Assembly: GCA_934271245.1 (NCBI GenBank)
Contig: CAKQQY010000001.1
Location: 96,144-160,143 of the forward strand
Length of the DNA: 64,000 nucleotides
Direction of reading: 5' to 3'
DNA from: an uncultured Clostridia bacterium
GTDB taxonomy: Bacteria; Bacillota; Clostridia; Christensenellales; Borkfalkiaceae
In this document: positions 26,893 to 35,239 of the stretch, in pieces
Position numbering within the stretch: the stretch's first letter is position 1
How the letters are laid out: each line of letters starts with the position of its first letter
Program-made: the position numbers and the translations under genes
Notes under the pieces: generated by a model
What the model saw: only the letters and a program-made list of their open reading frames with translations
What the model was told of the DNA's origin: nothing
Database searches by the model: none

Positions 26893-28605
26893 TTAAAATC
26901 TCAGATAATCGTATCTCGGGAACCTTTCTTCGGCGAATCTCGAATATCTCATAAAATTCAGAGAATCTTCAAGCGCCGCCATTTCCGATATTTCGTTGAT
27001 ACCGTATTTCGCAAGTTTTTCGGCAAAAGCGTTCGTTTGCCGTATTCTTTCTTTTTCGTCTTCTATTCTCACTATCCGCATATAGTCGACGGAAAGTTTT
27101 TCTCTTTCTATTCTTTCGTATACTTGTTTATTTTCCGCAACCCATAACGCTTTTTCGAATAATTCGTTACACTTTTCGGCAAGTTCGTCCGTTAAATAAG
27201 GCGCGCTCGGTTTATCGTACAAAGTAAGCCTGTGACCCTTTACCGCCGCGGTTATTATATCGATATACTCTTTTATATATTTTCCGCCTTTACCGTAAAC
27301 CCGGTCGCAAAATTCGGTTACGGCGTTTTCTGCGTCGGTTTCGGTATTCCACAACGTTTTTGCCGTGAGATAAGACTTCAAATCATCGAGTGCTGCTCCG
27401 CCGCCGAGCGTGTAGTTTCCCTGTTCGAACACGCCGACGACTCCGCGTTCTTTATAATATTTTATATTTTCCGCCATCTGATAAACGCACGGGAACGGCA
27501 ACAGGTAATTATGAAAATTTACCGCGTAATCCCATACGTACAGACGTTTCGTTATCTTTCCCCATTCGCGAAGGTTTTTATCGAATTCCATAGCCGACTC
27601 GTTTCCGTTTTTTACCAGCGACGGAAACGGTTCGCTCCAGTCGCACTCTATATTGCACAGCCTTACGATTACGTTATCGTCGGGTTTTAACGTTTTCGGC
27701 GCTTTTCTGGTAAATCTGTAAGCGAAAGTGTGCAGTAAAACGTTCGGGAAACGTTTCTTTACTTCTTTTGCAAGTTTATTGACGAAATATATATTCGTAC
27801 CGGACGCGCTTTCTTCTCTGTCGTTTATCGCTTTACATTCGGGGCATTCGCAACATACGTCCACGTCGTTCTGCGCCACCGAAAAAATTCTACATTCGGG
27901 GTTTTCTTCTATTTGCTTAAAGAGATTTTTCTTTATAATTTCGTAAACTTCGGGATTTGTAAGACAAGGTTGGTCGGGTTGTCTTTCGCCGTTTATCAGC
28001 GAAAAATATTCGGGATGAGAATTAAAATACTTATCGGGCGGCAATAACGTATTAAAGGTATGACCTATGGTATAAAACCTTTCCGAACCGCCCTTTCTTT
28101 CGGAAATGTACGCGCTGCTCGTATTCAAGCCGTTCTTCACGCAGAATTCTTCGTCAAACGCATTTCTGAAAAACGCGTCGCGGTATTCGAATTCGGGTTT
28201 TTCGGCTATATCTAACTCGGGAACGGTAAAGTCAGTTACGGTATCTACCTTTTCCACGTCTTTCGTGTAACATTCGAACCCGACGGTCTTTCTTAAAAAG
28301 GCGAACGCGCCGTAAAGAGTTCCCCTCGGAGTATTACCGCCGATTACCACTCCGTTTTTAACGGTTTTAATAACGTAACCTTCGTTGCCGATATCGGGTA
28401 TTTCAAGCGTTTTGCCGACGTTTCTTGCGGAAAAACCGACTAAAATTTCGTTGCTGAGCGGAGATATGCTATCGTTTATAAGCGGATAACATACGCCTGT
28501 CGATTTGTAAACGTATTTCTGAATATTCGCCGCCGCATACTTTTCCGCGGCGTGCGCTTTTGCCGATACGACTATGTAATATTTCGGAATATTTTTCTCA
28601 ATCAT
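26893..28605 (-). CDS. DUF4838-type protein without signal peptide, probable intracellular glycosidase
   Basis: A 570-aa protein, first gene of locus 1. It has the N-terminal alpha/beta region (YYIVVSAKAHAAEKYAAANI; GGNTPRGTLYGAFAFLRKTV at about 89-108) and the DUF4838 core QNDVDVCCECPECKA (245-259). A conserved HTFNTLLPPDKYF stretch lies near residue 182. It lacks a signal peptide, unlike the DUF4838 lipoprotein of the same operon. The frame can begin at a TTG (28611), but ATG 28605 has GGGAG at a better 10-nt spacing. DUF4838 proteins are suspected glycosidases; this one may hydrolyse imported fragments. Confidence 0.8.
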   Translation of the reverse strand: MIEKNIPKYYIVVSAKAHAAEKYAAANIQKYVYKSTGVCYPLINDSISPLSNEILVGFSARNVGKTLEIPDIGNEGYVIKTVKNGVVIGGNTPRGTLYGAFAFLRKTVGFECYTKDVEKVDTVTDFTVPELDIAEKPEFEYRDAFFRNAFDEEFCVKNGLNTSSAYISERKGGSERFYTIGHTFNTLLPPDKYFNSHPEYFSLINGERQPDQPCLTNPEVYEIIKKNLFKQIEENPECRIFSVAQNDVDVCCECPECKAINDREESASGTNIYFVNKLAKEVKKRFPNVLLHTFAYRFTRKAPKTLKPDDNVIVRLCNIECDWSEPFPSLVKNGNESAMEFDKNLREWGKITKRLYVWDYAVNFHNYLLPFPCVYQMAENIKYYKERGVVGVFEQGNYTLGGGAALDDLKSYLTAKTLWNTETDAENAVTEFCDRVYGKGGKYIKEYIDIITAAVKGHRLTLYDKPSAPYLTDELAEKCNELFEKALWVAENKQVYERIEREKLSVDYMRIVRIEDEKERIRQTNAFAEKLAKYGINEISEMAALEDSLNFMRYSRFAEERFPRYDYLRF

Positions 28606-28689
28606 TTGCAAAATTCTCCCTTTATCCTATATAATAAATAACACCGCAAGACCTTTTTTACAATATATAAAACGGCTAAAACCATATGC

Positions 28690-28744
28690 TTTTCGGCGAT
28701 ACTCTTTTTCCGTTATTGCATATATTTTTTCAGCGATATATACT
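28690..28744. promoter_or_regulatory. Intergenic control region between locus 1 and its AraC-type regulator
   Basis: Plus strand: TTGCAT (28716-28721), 17-bp spacer, TATACT (28739-28744) is a plausible promoter for the AraC-type gene at 28772. A direct repeat TTTTCrGCGATA occurs at 28690-28701 and 28727-28738 (11 of 12 bases identical, 37 bp apart); the second copy lies across the spacer of that promoter. AraC proteins often bind such direct half-sites. Toward locus 1 only a TATTAT-like -10 without a good -35 is seen, as expected for an activator-dependent promoter. Confidence 0.5.
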
Positions 28745-28771
28745 TGTTTTGCAAGTTTCAGGAGATACCTT

Positions 28772-29626
28772 ATGACGAATTCTTTTGTTTCAAACGAAAA
28801 AAACATTCAGAAAATGTTTACAATTTACGAAGACCTGCCCGTTTTTAATACCTTTTTGTTTTCGGTTTGGAAAGTACATAGATTCGACACGTACGTAACC
28901 AACAAATCGCGTCCGAACGAACCGCAATATTTATACGCTTTTATCAAAACCACCGTAGGCGAAGGAAGAATTTTTACGACGGAAGGCACCTATACTTTAC
29001 AGACTAACAGTCTTGCTCTTTTCGACGTAAATAAAATAATAAAATATCAGCCCGTCGGCGACGACTGGGAGTATGTCTGGTATAATTTTTCGCCTAAAAA
29101 GGATATTCCTTTTTTCAAGTTCAATTACGCTTACGATATTCCGCCTTTTCAGGAAGAAGAGCGCTTAACTCAGGAAATGTTCGATTTGATGAACTCCTAC
29201 ACCGAAGTAAACATAAAACTTTCCACTTTGCTTTTTACCGAACTCGTTTACAGATGGATTAACGTTATAATCAACAAAGAAAATAAGAACTTTCCGCATT
29301 ATCAGACGATAAGCGACGTAGTATCGTATATAAATATGAACATAGAAAAAGATTTTAAAATTCACGAACTCGCCCAACGCTGTTACCTTTCCGAAAGACA
29401 ATTCCGCCTTGTATTCAAAAAACTCGTGGGATTATCGCCAAAATCGTATATTTGTCAGCAAAAACTTAAAAAGGCGGCCATAATACTTAAAACTTCTTCC
29501 ATGCCGATAGCAAGCATAGCGTACGAACTGAACTATTGCTCTCCGTATCAGTTTTCCAAAGAGTTCAAAGAGTACTACGGAATATCGCCGAAAAAATACC
29601 GCGACAATATTAAAAATTATAAATAA
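28772..29626 (+). CDS. AraC family transcriptional regulator
   Basis: A 284-aa one-component regulator. Residues about 1-165 form a cupin-like ligand-sensing region. The C-terminal ~100 residues hold two helix-turn-helix units: FKIHELAQRCYLSERQFRLV, then KKLVGLSPKSYICQ and the second HTH MPIASIAYELNYCSPYQFSK, ending with the AraC signature EYYGISPKKYR. AGGAG lies upstream of ATG 28772. It is divergent from locus 1 and is the only regulator there, so control of that operon by its sugar is very likely. It is followed by a strong bidirectional terminator. Confidence 0.95.
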   Translation: MTNSFVSNEKNIQKMFTIYEDLPVFNTFLFSVWKVHRFDTYVTNKSRPNEPQYLYAFIKTTVGEGRIFTTEGTYTLQTNSLALFDVNKIIKYQPVGDDWEYVWYNFSPKKDIPFFKFNYAYDIPPFQEEERLTQEMFDLMNSYTEVNIKLSTLLFTELVYRWINVIINKENKNFPHYQTISDVVSYINMNIEKDFKIHELAQRCYLSERQFRLVFKKLVGLSPKSYICQQKLKKAAIILKTSSMPIASIAYELNYCSPYQFSKEFKEYYGISPKKYRDNIKNYK

Positions 29627-29639
29627 CTTTTAAACGCAA

Positions 29640-29679
29640 AAAGCCGCGGGCTTGTAAAATTTTACAAGCCCGCGGCTTT
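29640..29679. terminator. Bidirectional terminator, perfect 20-bp inverted repeat
   Basis: The two arms 29640-29659 and 29660-29679 are exact complements, with a GC-rich core GCCGCGGGC/GCCCGCGGC and A/T flanks on both sides. It separates the AraC gene from the convergent carbohydrate-binding protein gene. Confidence 0.95.
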
Positions 29680-29719
29680 ATTTTTATTTTATTTCGTCCG
29701 ATTCGGGGAAATTATGACT

Positions 29720-31798
29720 TTATGCTGCCGTAATTTTCGCGGCGGACGATCCGAGATATATTACCAGCGCCGAAAGTCCGCAAGGCATTTCCGCGGAAAT
29801 AGTCGTATCGTTACCGACTTTAACCGATAAAGTCTGCCCCTTAGTTAAATTCATAGTGGTTTTCGTAGCGATTGACGAAAAGCTTTTGCAATTCATAGAT
29901 TCGCTTCCCATTCCGTTTGCGGGACATACTGCCAACACCGTTCCTCCCGTGTAAGCGTAACCGTTTTCGGTGTCAATAGACGAGTTTCCGCCCGACGTGC
30001 TTATAATGGTTATTTCACCGCCGGCGAAAAGTATGCCGCTATATTTCGTTTTACTGTTGGAATCCACGCCGTCGCCGCCGGCGTAAATAAATATCGCGCC
30101 GCCCTGAAAAGTTATACCCGTTCCCGACGTTGCTGTTGCGTTTACGCCGTCGTCGTTAGACGCAATCGTTATATCACCGCCGTTTATTACGACGTAAGTT
30201 CCTTCTAACCCTTCGTAACTTCCCGTCACTTCTATTTTACCGTCGGAAACGGTAAGAGTTCCGTCGGAGTGTACTGCGTCGTCTTTAGAAAATAACGTCA
30301 GCGTTCCGCCCGACATATTAACGTTACCGGTAGAAGTTTCGCCGTTTTCCAGCGTTTCTCCGCCGTTTGCGTGTATCGCGTCGTCATACGAGTTTACGGT
30401 TACGGTTCCGCCCGAAATCGAAACTTCGTTATCTGCTTTTATTCCCTTTGTGGAATAATCTCCCTTTTCGGTATTGCCGTCAGCCATTCCGCCGGGGCCG
30501 CCCGGATTACCGCCACCGCCGAATCCGCCGCCTATACTCGTGGTATAATTCGTCCAGTTATACGAAATCGAGCCGCCGCGAGATTCCAGAGCAATAGTGT
30601 CGTACGCGGTATTCCACGCTAAATAATCCGTTTTTATCGTATAACTGCTTTCCTGCCCCTGCGTTTGAGAAGACGAGTAGGCGTATAACTGAAAGTTTTT
30701 ATACCCGTCAAGCCATTCGAACGAATAATAATAGTACGACAACCTGCCGCCGTTAACGGTTTTTAAATAGGTTGCGTTTACCCATTTATAATCGCTTTCG
30801 CCGTTATAAAATTTTATTGAATATTTATACGTGTCAGAATTAAAGCGAACGTACCTTTCCGTTCCCGTTTTTTCTACGGTTTCCGAGTACGGCGAATATT
30901 TATCGGTGTATATATTCAGAATCGAATCTTCGCTTATTTCCACGTCGTACGCGGCGTCTATTCCGTCGCAAGCGGCGTAAATATCGATAGTTCCGTTCGT
31001 TACCGCTACCGTTCCGCGTTGATTGCCTTTGGATGATATATCGCTATTAGTAGTCTTTATTCCGTCGCCCGTTTTAGAGATAAGCGTAAGCGTTCCGCCC
31101 GATACGGTTACGCTGTCGTTGCCTTTAAGAGCGTTATCTTCGCAAGTAACCGATAGCGTAAGATTTTTTACTTTCAAATCGTCTTTGGTGTGAACGCCGT
31201 TATTGTTTTCGGAAATAACTATCAATTCTCCCTTTCCGCCGAATTCCAGATCGCATAAAGAATATATTGCCGACGAGTACGATGTTTCGTCGTCAGCGGA
31301 CAACGCTTCGCGGGTATCGTAAATATAATTTTTAGCGTCCTTTTTTGCGGTAAGCGTCACCTTGTCGCCGGAAAGAACGGTTATCGGGTTTTGTTCGTCG
31401 CTGTAAATTTTTACCCCGCAAAGTTCCAGTTCAAACTTATAATCGTCGCCGACGTCGATCACTATTACCCCGTTAAACTCTCCCGTAACTGAACATACCG
31501 TGTTTTCGGTTATCCCCGAAAACGTCAGCGTTTTACCGTCAATAGTCCAGCAATTATCCGTGCCTTCGACAAAACTTACCGTCAAACTGTTTTCGTCTTC
31601 GGGAAGGTCGGACGGAATATCCGTTTTATCGCTGTCCGTTTCATCGGCGGCTTCGCCGTCCGTTTCCCCCGTAGCAGGCTGAGAATCTTCGGGCGGAGTC
31701 GCAGGGTTGTCCGTAGAACCGCCCGGTTTTACGTCGCATGCGGTAAAGGCGCAAATCGACAGAACGCAAACTAAAATAAAAGCCAAAAACTTTTTCAT
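29720..31798 (-). CDS. Cthe_2159-like carbohydrate-binding beta-helix lipoprotein
   Basis: A 692-aa lipoprotein (lipobox FTACD, Cys 22 from ATG 31798) with a Pro/Thr/Glu/Asp-rich linker (about 25-70). Then come repeated short beta strands ending in Gly-Gly-Asp/Ser turns: GGTLTLISKTGDGIKT, GTIDIYAACDGIDA, GTVTVNSYDDAIHANGG, GTLTLFSKDDAVHSDG and GDITIASNDDGVNA. This is the pattern of the carbohydrate-binding family to which Cthe_2159, a polygalacturonate-binding parallel beta-helix, belongs. A Gly-rich insertion GGGFGGGGNPGGPGG interrupts it near residue 440. A longer frame reaches 31849, but AAGGAG fits ATG 31798. It lies in the VTC-DUF4956 cluster, its usual context. Confidence 0.85.
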   Translation of the reverse strand: MKKFLAFILVCVLSICAFTACDVKPGGSTDNPATPPEDSQPATGETDGEAADETDSDKTDIPSDLPEDENSLTVSFVEGTDNCWTIDGKTLTFSGITENTVCSVTGEFNGVIVIDVGDDYKFELELCGVKIYSDEQNPITVLSGDKVTLTAKKDAKNYIYDTREALSADDETSYSSAIYSLCDLEFGGKGELIVISENNNGVHTKDDLKVKNLTLSVTCEDNALKGNDSVTVSGGTLTLISKTGDGIKTTNSDISSKGNQRGTVAVTNGTIDIYAACDGIDAAYDVEISEDSILNIYTDKYSPYSETVEKTGTERYVRFNSDTYKYSIKFYNGESDYKWVNATYLKTVNGGRLSYYYYSFEWLDGYKNFQLYAYSSSQTQGQESSYTIKTDYLAWNTAYDTIALESRGGSISYNWTNYTTSIGGGFGGGGNPGGPGGMADGNTEKGDYSTKGIKADNEVSISGGTVTVNSYDDAIHANGGETLENGETSTGNVNMSGGTLTLFSKDDAVHSDGTLTVSDGKIEVTGSYEGLEGTYVVINGGDITIASNDDGVNATATSGTGITFQGGAIFIYAGGDGVDSNSKTKYSGILFAGGEITIISTSGGNSSIDTENGYAYTGGTVLAVCPANGMGSESMNCKSFSSIATKTTMNLTKGQTLSVKVGNDTTISAEMPCGLSALVIYLGSSAAKITAA

Positions 31799-31812
31799 AA
31801 AAAATCTCCTTA

Positions 31813-32285
31813 TTAAAATTCTTTTTCTATACTGTCGGCGCGGGAACATTGTATTTCGAGATTTCCGTTTCTGATGCGTATCTCGTCGAGCATATCCTTT
31901 TCTTTTTCTTTGTTTTTTAACGTTATACGATAAGACAATTTAAACATACTCCCCATATTTACCGATTTTACGCTTTCGAGCGAAAACGAATCGGTATATT
32001 CGGAAAAAACCTCGTCAAACACCGTAGTGTAATCGAGCGACTCGGGAATAGTTATTTTTAAGATTTTTTCTTTATTTTTTAAGGTTTCGAGCATAGGAAT
32101 ACCTGCCGTGCCCTGCGGTTCGCCGTCGTCGGAAGAAGCGAAACGCATATAAAAAAAATTGACGAAGAGCCTGATTTATAACAAGCCAGAAACACGTAAA
32201 CGACGCCGAAAATAAGCGCAACTCCTAAAGCGATGAAAAAGCCGACCGCCGCGACGTTTCCGTCGCTGAAAATCGATTCAAACAT
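31813..32285 (-). pseudogene. Decayed DUF4956 membrane protein gene
   Basis: The N-terminal frame from ATG 32285 (RBS AGAGGT) encodes MFESIFSDGNVAAVGFFIAL and one membrane helix. It then shifts out of frame at an A8 run (32151-32158). The next frame continues as ...KILKITIPESLDYTTVFDEV and NMGSMFKLSYRITLKNKEKE to the stop at 31813, which is the C-terminal cytoplasmic domain of DUF4956 proteins. One extra base in the run would restore a 157-aa frame, yet even that lacks the middle membrane helices of the ~220-aa family. The gene therefore seems deleted internally as well as frameshifted. It normally partners the VTC-domain gene directly upstream. Confidence 0.72.
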
Positions 32286-32986
32286 AATACTTTACCTCTT
32301 AATTCTTTTATTTTTTCTTGTTCGAGCCTATATGCCGCTCCATATTTGGAAAAAGACGTTTTTACTATTTTTTCTTTGTTTATTACTTCGCAAATCCACA
32401 GCGGCAACGCCGAACCCGTTTTCAGTTCCATAAGGACGACGTCTTCGGGCAAAAGATTTTCGCCGCCAAGCGACGTATGAAAGTTAAGATCCGTTTTGCG
32501 ATACCGTACGTTTTTATCGAAAGTTACGCGTAAATCGCTGTTCTCGTCGTAATACGCTTCTCTGTCGTAAATAATAAGCATGCTCGGTTTTAAGTTACCG
32601 TAATATTTTGAAAAGTACTCGAGTTCTCTGCCTATCTGCGTAGTCGCCGCTTTTCCGTTCAACACGTCTTCAACTTCTTTTTCCTTACAAGCGATTCTTC
32701 TTTTATACACTACCCCGTCGTATTTACGTTTCATTTCAACGTATATATCGTCGTCGTTTTCGTTCAGGTTATAACCCCTTAACCGAAGTTTTTCCTTAAA
32801 CGCGGGGCGTTCTATCGATTCGCGGATAAGCCTGTAATTTTCCGTATCGTAATAAAGGCTTTGAATAGTATTTAAGCCGAATTTATCCGAAGTAAGGCGT
32901 TTCTTTATTTCGGGCAATACGGCAAGATATTGATTATAAGTCAACGCGTATTTCAATTCGTATCGCTTAAAAACGTAGTTTATCAT
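32225..32986 (-). CDS. VTC-domain polyphosphate polymerase-like protein
   Basis: A 253-aa cytoplasmic protein of the VTC/CYTH-like triphosphate tunnel family. Features are FKRYELKYALTYNQYLAVLP (7-26), the paired strand Ser-Leu-Tyr-Tyr-Asp-Thr (about 44-49), KEKLRLRGYN, DDIYVEMKRKYDGVVYKRR, YDREAY and EDVVLMELKTGSALPLW. The alternating basic and acidic residues form the tunnel that binds phosphate chains. AAAGGGGGTG precedes the ATG. The last ~20 codons overlap the start of the DUF4956 gene by 61 bp, longer than usual. In this gene cluster the protein may polymerise phosphate or modify surface glycans; the role is not proven. Confidence 0.85.
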   Translation of the reverse strand: MINYVFKRYELKYALTYNQYLAVLPEIKKRLTSDKFGLNTIQSLYYDTENYRLIRESIERPAFKEKLRLRGYNLNENDDDIYVEMKRKYDGVVYKRRIACKEKEVEDVLNGKAATTQIGRELEYFSKYYGNLKPSMLIIYDREAYYDENSDLRVTFDKNVRYRKTDLNFHTSLGGENLLPEDVVLMELKTGSALPLWICEVINKEKIVKTSFSKYGAAYRLEQEKIKELRGKVLCLNRFSATETSRRSAFSSL

Positions 32987-33055
32987 AAAACACCCCCTTT
33001 CGTTTTATGCGATAAGTTTACAGCCGAAAACTAAAATCAACTTTAAAATACGAAA

Positions 33056-33081
33056 GGTCGGCAAAATTTTTTTTGCCGACC
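33056..33081 (-). terminator. Terminator-like hairpin after the histidine kinase gene
   Basis: An 11-bp stem GGTCGGCAAAA/TTTTGCCGACC (33056-33066 with 33071-33081) with a 4-nt loop. The downstream minus-strand sequence TTTCGTATTTT is only moderately T-rich. It separates the two-component genes from the VTC operon. Confidence 0.75.
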
Positions 33082-33103
33082 GCTAAAAAAATATATTATT
33101 TCG

Positions 33104-34357
33104 TTATTCCAAAGGCAAATTAACGCTTACGCAAAAGTCTTTACCGCTTTTCGTTTCCGCTTTTATGTTTCCGCCGTGCGCTTCCGCTATCGCTTTCGCT
33201 ATAGAAAGACCTATCCCGTGACCGCCCGTTTCCGAATTTCTCGAATCGTCGGAACGATAAAATCTATCGAACACGTGTTGCAATTCTTCTTTTTTTATTC
33301 CCGCAAACGTGGTATTGAAAACGGATAAATTCGCCGTCTTTTTATTTGTTGATAAGCTTACGGTTACGGTACCGCCTTCAGGAGAATATTTTACGGCGTT
33401 TTCCGTAAGTATCGAAACGAGTTGCACGATTGCGTCAGGCGAGGCGCAAGCCGTAACGTCAGGTTGTATTTCCGTATTCAACTCTATTTTCTTCGCCGCC
33501 GCGGTTACCCGGAAAGGACTTACCGCTTCCGAAACGGCGTCGGATAAAGGCGTTTCAATTTTAATCAGTTTATGTTCGGACTCTTCCATCTTGGATAAAT
33601 ACACGAGTTCGTTCGTCAACTTACTGAGCCGTTTTACCTGCGAACGGATTTCGCCGAGTTCTTCTCCGCAGGACTCTTCTTCGCCGTCAATCAAATCGAG
33701 ATTTGTATTTATAATGGTCAAAGGGGTTTTCATTTCGTGTCCCGCGTCCGAAACGAATCGTTTTTGTTTTTCGTAACTTTCGGCGATAGGCTCGACGATT
33801 TTACCCGACAAAAACAAGAACGCGACAAACACTATAACGCAACCGCTAAATCCAACCAAAACGCTTGTAATTAAAAACGATCTGAAAGAATCGAGTTTAC
33901 GCCCGCAGTCTAAAAATAAAACGGTCGTTTCCTGTCCGACGGTTCTTTTTGCGTATCGGAATTGTTCTATAAAACCTTTTTCGTTTTTATTATCGAGCGC
34001 TTTATTAACGTAATCGGATACGGTCGTATCGTCAACCGTAAGAATTTTTGAAAAATCCGTTTTTATTATATTGCCGTCAAGCGACACGGTTACGGTAAAA
34101 AATCGCGCTTCGTAAGGCACTTCGGGCGACATTCCGCTCGGCGGTTTCTGACCGCTCCCGATATCGTCGGCCGCAGGCGGAATATCTTTATCGGGCGCGG
34201 GCGCGTTCGTATGAAACAGCAAATCTATAGTAGCGTCGCTTTCCCTTACGACGACGGAATAGTTTATCGCGTTCATAACACCCACAAGCACGCACATTAA
34301 CGCGAACATGGAAATAGTCGCCAACAATAAAAATTTCTTTTTCAGTTTATTTATCAT
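33104..34357 (-). CDS. Sensor histidine kinase
   Basis: A 417-aa membrane kinase. Two transmembrane helices (about 9-30 and 158-184) enclose a ~125-aa extracytoplasmic sensor region containing a Pro-rich stretch (about 50-75). The phosphoacceptor is His207 in SDAGHEMKTPLT. The ATP-binding part shows the N box TENAVKYSPEGG, a G box GHGIGLSIAKAIAEAHGG and the F box FDRFYRSDDSRN. No separate HAMP domain is evident. The frame starts with GTG at 34360; ATG 34357 has GGAG at 7-nt spacing. It overlaps the regulator gene and forms the two-component pair with it. Confidence 0.94.
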   Translation of the reverse strand: MINKLKKKFLLLATISMFALMCVLVGVMNAINYSVVVRESDATIDLLFHTNAPAPDKDIPPAADDIGSGQKPPSGMSPEVPYEARFFTVTVSLDGNIIKTDFSKILTVDDTTVSDYVNKALDNKNEKGFIEQFRYAKRTVGQETTVLFLDCGRKLDSFRSFLITSVLVGFSGCVIVFVAFLFLSGKIVEPIAESYEKQKRFVSDAGHEMKTPLTIINTNLDLIDGEEESCGEELGEIRSQVKRLSKLTNELVYLSKMEESEHKLIKIETPLSDAVSEAVSPFRVTAAAKKIELNTEIQPDVTACASPDAIVQLVSILTENAVKYSPEGGTVTVSLSTNKKTANLSVFNTTFAGIKKEELQHVFDRFYRSDDSRNSETGGHGIGLSIAKAIAEAHGGNIKAETKSGKDFCVSVNLPLE

Positions 34358-35024
34358 CACCCGTCTCCAAATAATACCCTGCGTTTCGGGAAGCCTTTAT
34401 CTGAACGTCCGCCCCTAAGGACGATAATTTTTTCCTTAAATACGATATATACACCCACACGACGTTTATTTCTGCGTCGCTGTCGTACCCCCAGACTTTC
34501 TCCATTATCTGCTCGGTAGACAAAACCCTTTTGGGATTTTGCATAAAATATTCGAGCAGTTGGAATTCTTTATTCGTGAGTCTGTATTCGCCCGTTAACG
34601 ACGACAACTCGAAAGTTGTTCTGTCAAGCGATATATTGCCGACTTTAAGTTTTGAGTCGGTTTCCGTTTTTCCGCGGGTCAACGCCCTGATTCTTGCGAG
34701 AAGTTCTCTCGAGTCGAACGGCTTTGAAAGATAGTCGTTCGCGCCCGAATCCAAACCAAAAACTCTGTCTTCGATTTCGGATTTCGCGGTAAGCATTATC
34801 ACGGGAATTGCATTTCCTTTTTCTCTGATTGTTTTAAGTACCGTCAAACCGTCGGTTTTCGGCATCATTATGTCGAGAACGGCGACGTCGTAATTTCCCG
34901 ATTCGATAAAATTCAACGCGTCTTCTCCGTTATAAACGGCGTCTACCGAATAATTGTTACGCTCAAAAATTTTTACTATCGCTTTCGAAAGCGCTTTTTC
35001 GTCTTCCGCAAGTAAAATACGCAT
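34347..35024 (-). CDS. OmpR-family response regulator
   Basis: A 225-aa regulator. The receiver domain has the acidic pocket AEDE (6-9), phosphoacceptor Asp51 in LDIMMPK, Thr79 in MLTAK and Lys101 in LSKPFDS. The C-terminal winged helix ends in EINVVWVYISYLRKKL and IKASRNAGYYLE. ATG 35024 is chosen over 35033 because AAGGAG lies 10 nt upstream. The promoter is TTGAAC (35153-35148) N17 TAAAAT (35130-35125). A decayed copy of the receiver part plus this promoter lies at 36325-36521. Confidence 0.95.
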   Translation of the reverse strand: MRILLAEDEKALSKAIVKIFERNNYSVDAVYNGEDALNFIESGNYDVAVLDIMMPKTDGLTVLKTIREKGNAIPVIMLTAKSEIEDRVFGLDSGANDYLSKPFDSRELLARIRALTRGKTETDSKLKVGNISLDRTTFELSSLTGEYRLTNKEFQLLEYFMQNPKRVLSTEQIMEKVWGYDSDAEINVVWVYISYLRKKLSSLGADVQIKASRNAGYYLETGDDK

Positions 35025-35124
35025 TATCCGCATTCTCCTTTTTCTTTATAGAATACGACGGTTTTCTTAATTGTAGTTAAAAAAATCTACGTTTGAAAAT
35101 TTTTATAATCCTTTTATTGCCGTT

Positions 35125-35168
35125 ATTTTAACATATTATTTAAAATAGTTCAAGTAAAAGAAAAAATC
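35125..35168 (-). promoter_or_regulatory. Promoter of the two-component operon, within a 40-bp direct repeat
   Basis: TTGAAC (35153-35148), 17-bp spacer and TAAAAT (35130-35125) on the minus strand lie inside a 40-bp segment (35129-35168) that recurs exactly at 36482-36521. Both copies point the same way. Confidence 0.7.
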
Positions 35169-35182
35169 GGCGATATTACCCG

Positions 35183-35224
35183 AAAAAAACGCAAACCCTT
35201 TTATCGACGAAAAGTTTGCGTTTT
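35183..35224. terminator. Terminator after the SGNH hydrolase gene
   Basis: An 11-bp stem (35186-35196 with 35214-35224) with a run of seven T following on the minus strand. It ends the hydrolase transcript just before the response-regulator promoter. Confidence 0.88.
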
Positions 35225-35239
35225 AATTATCATTATTTA

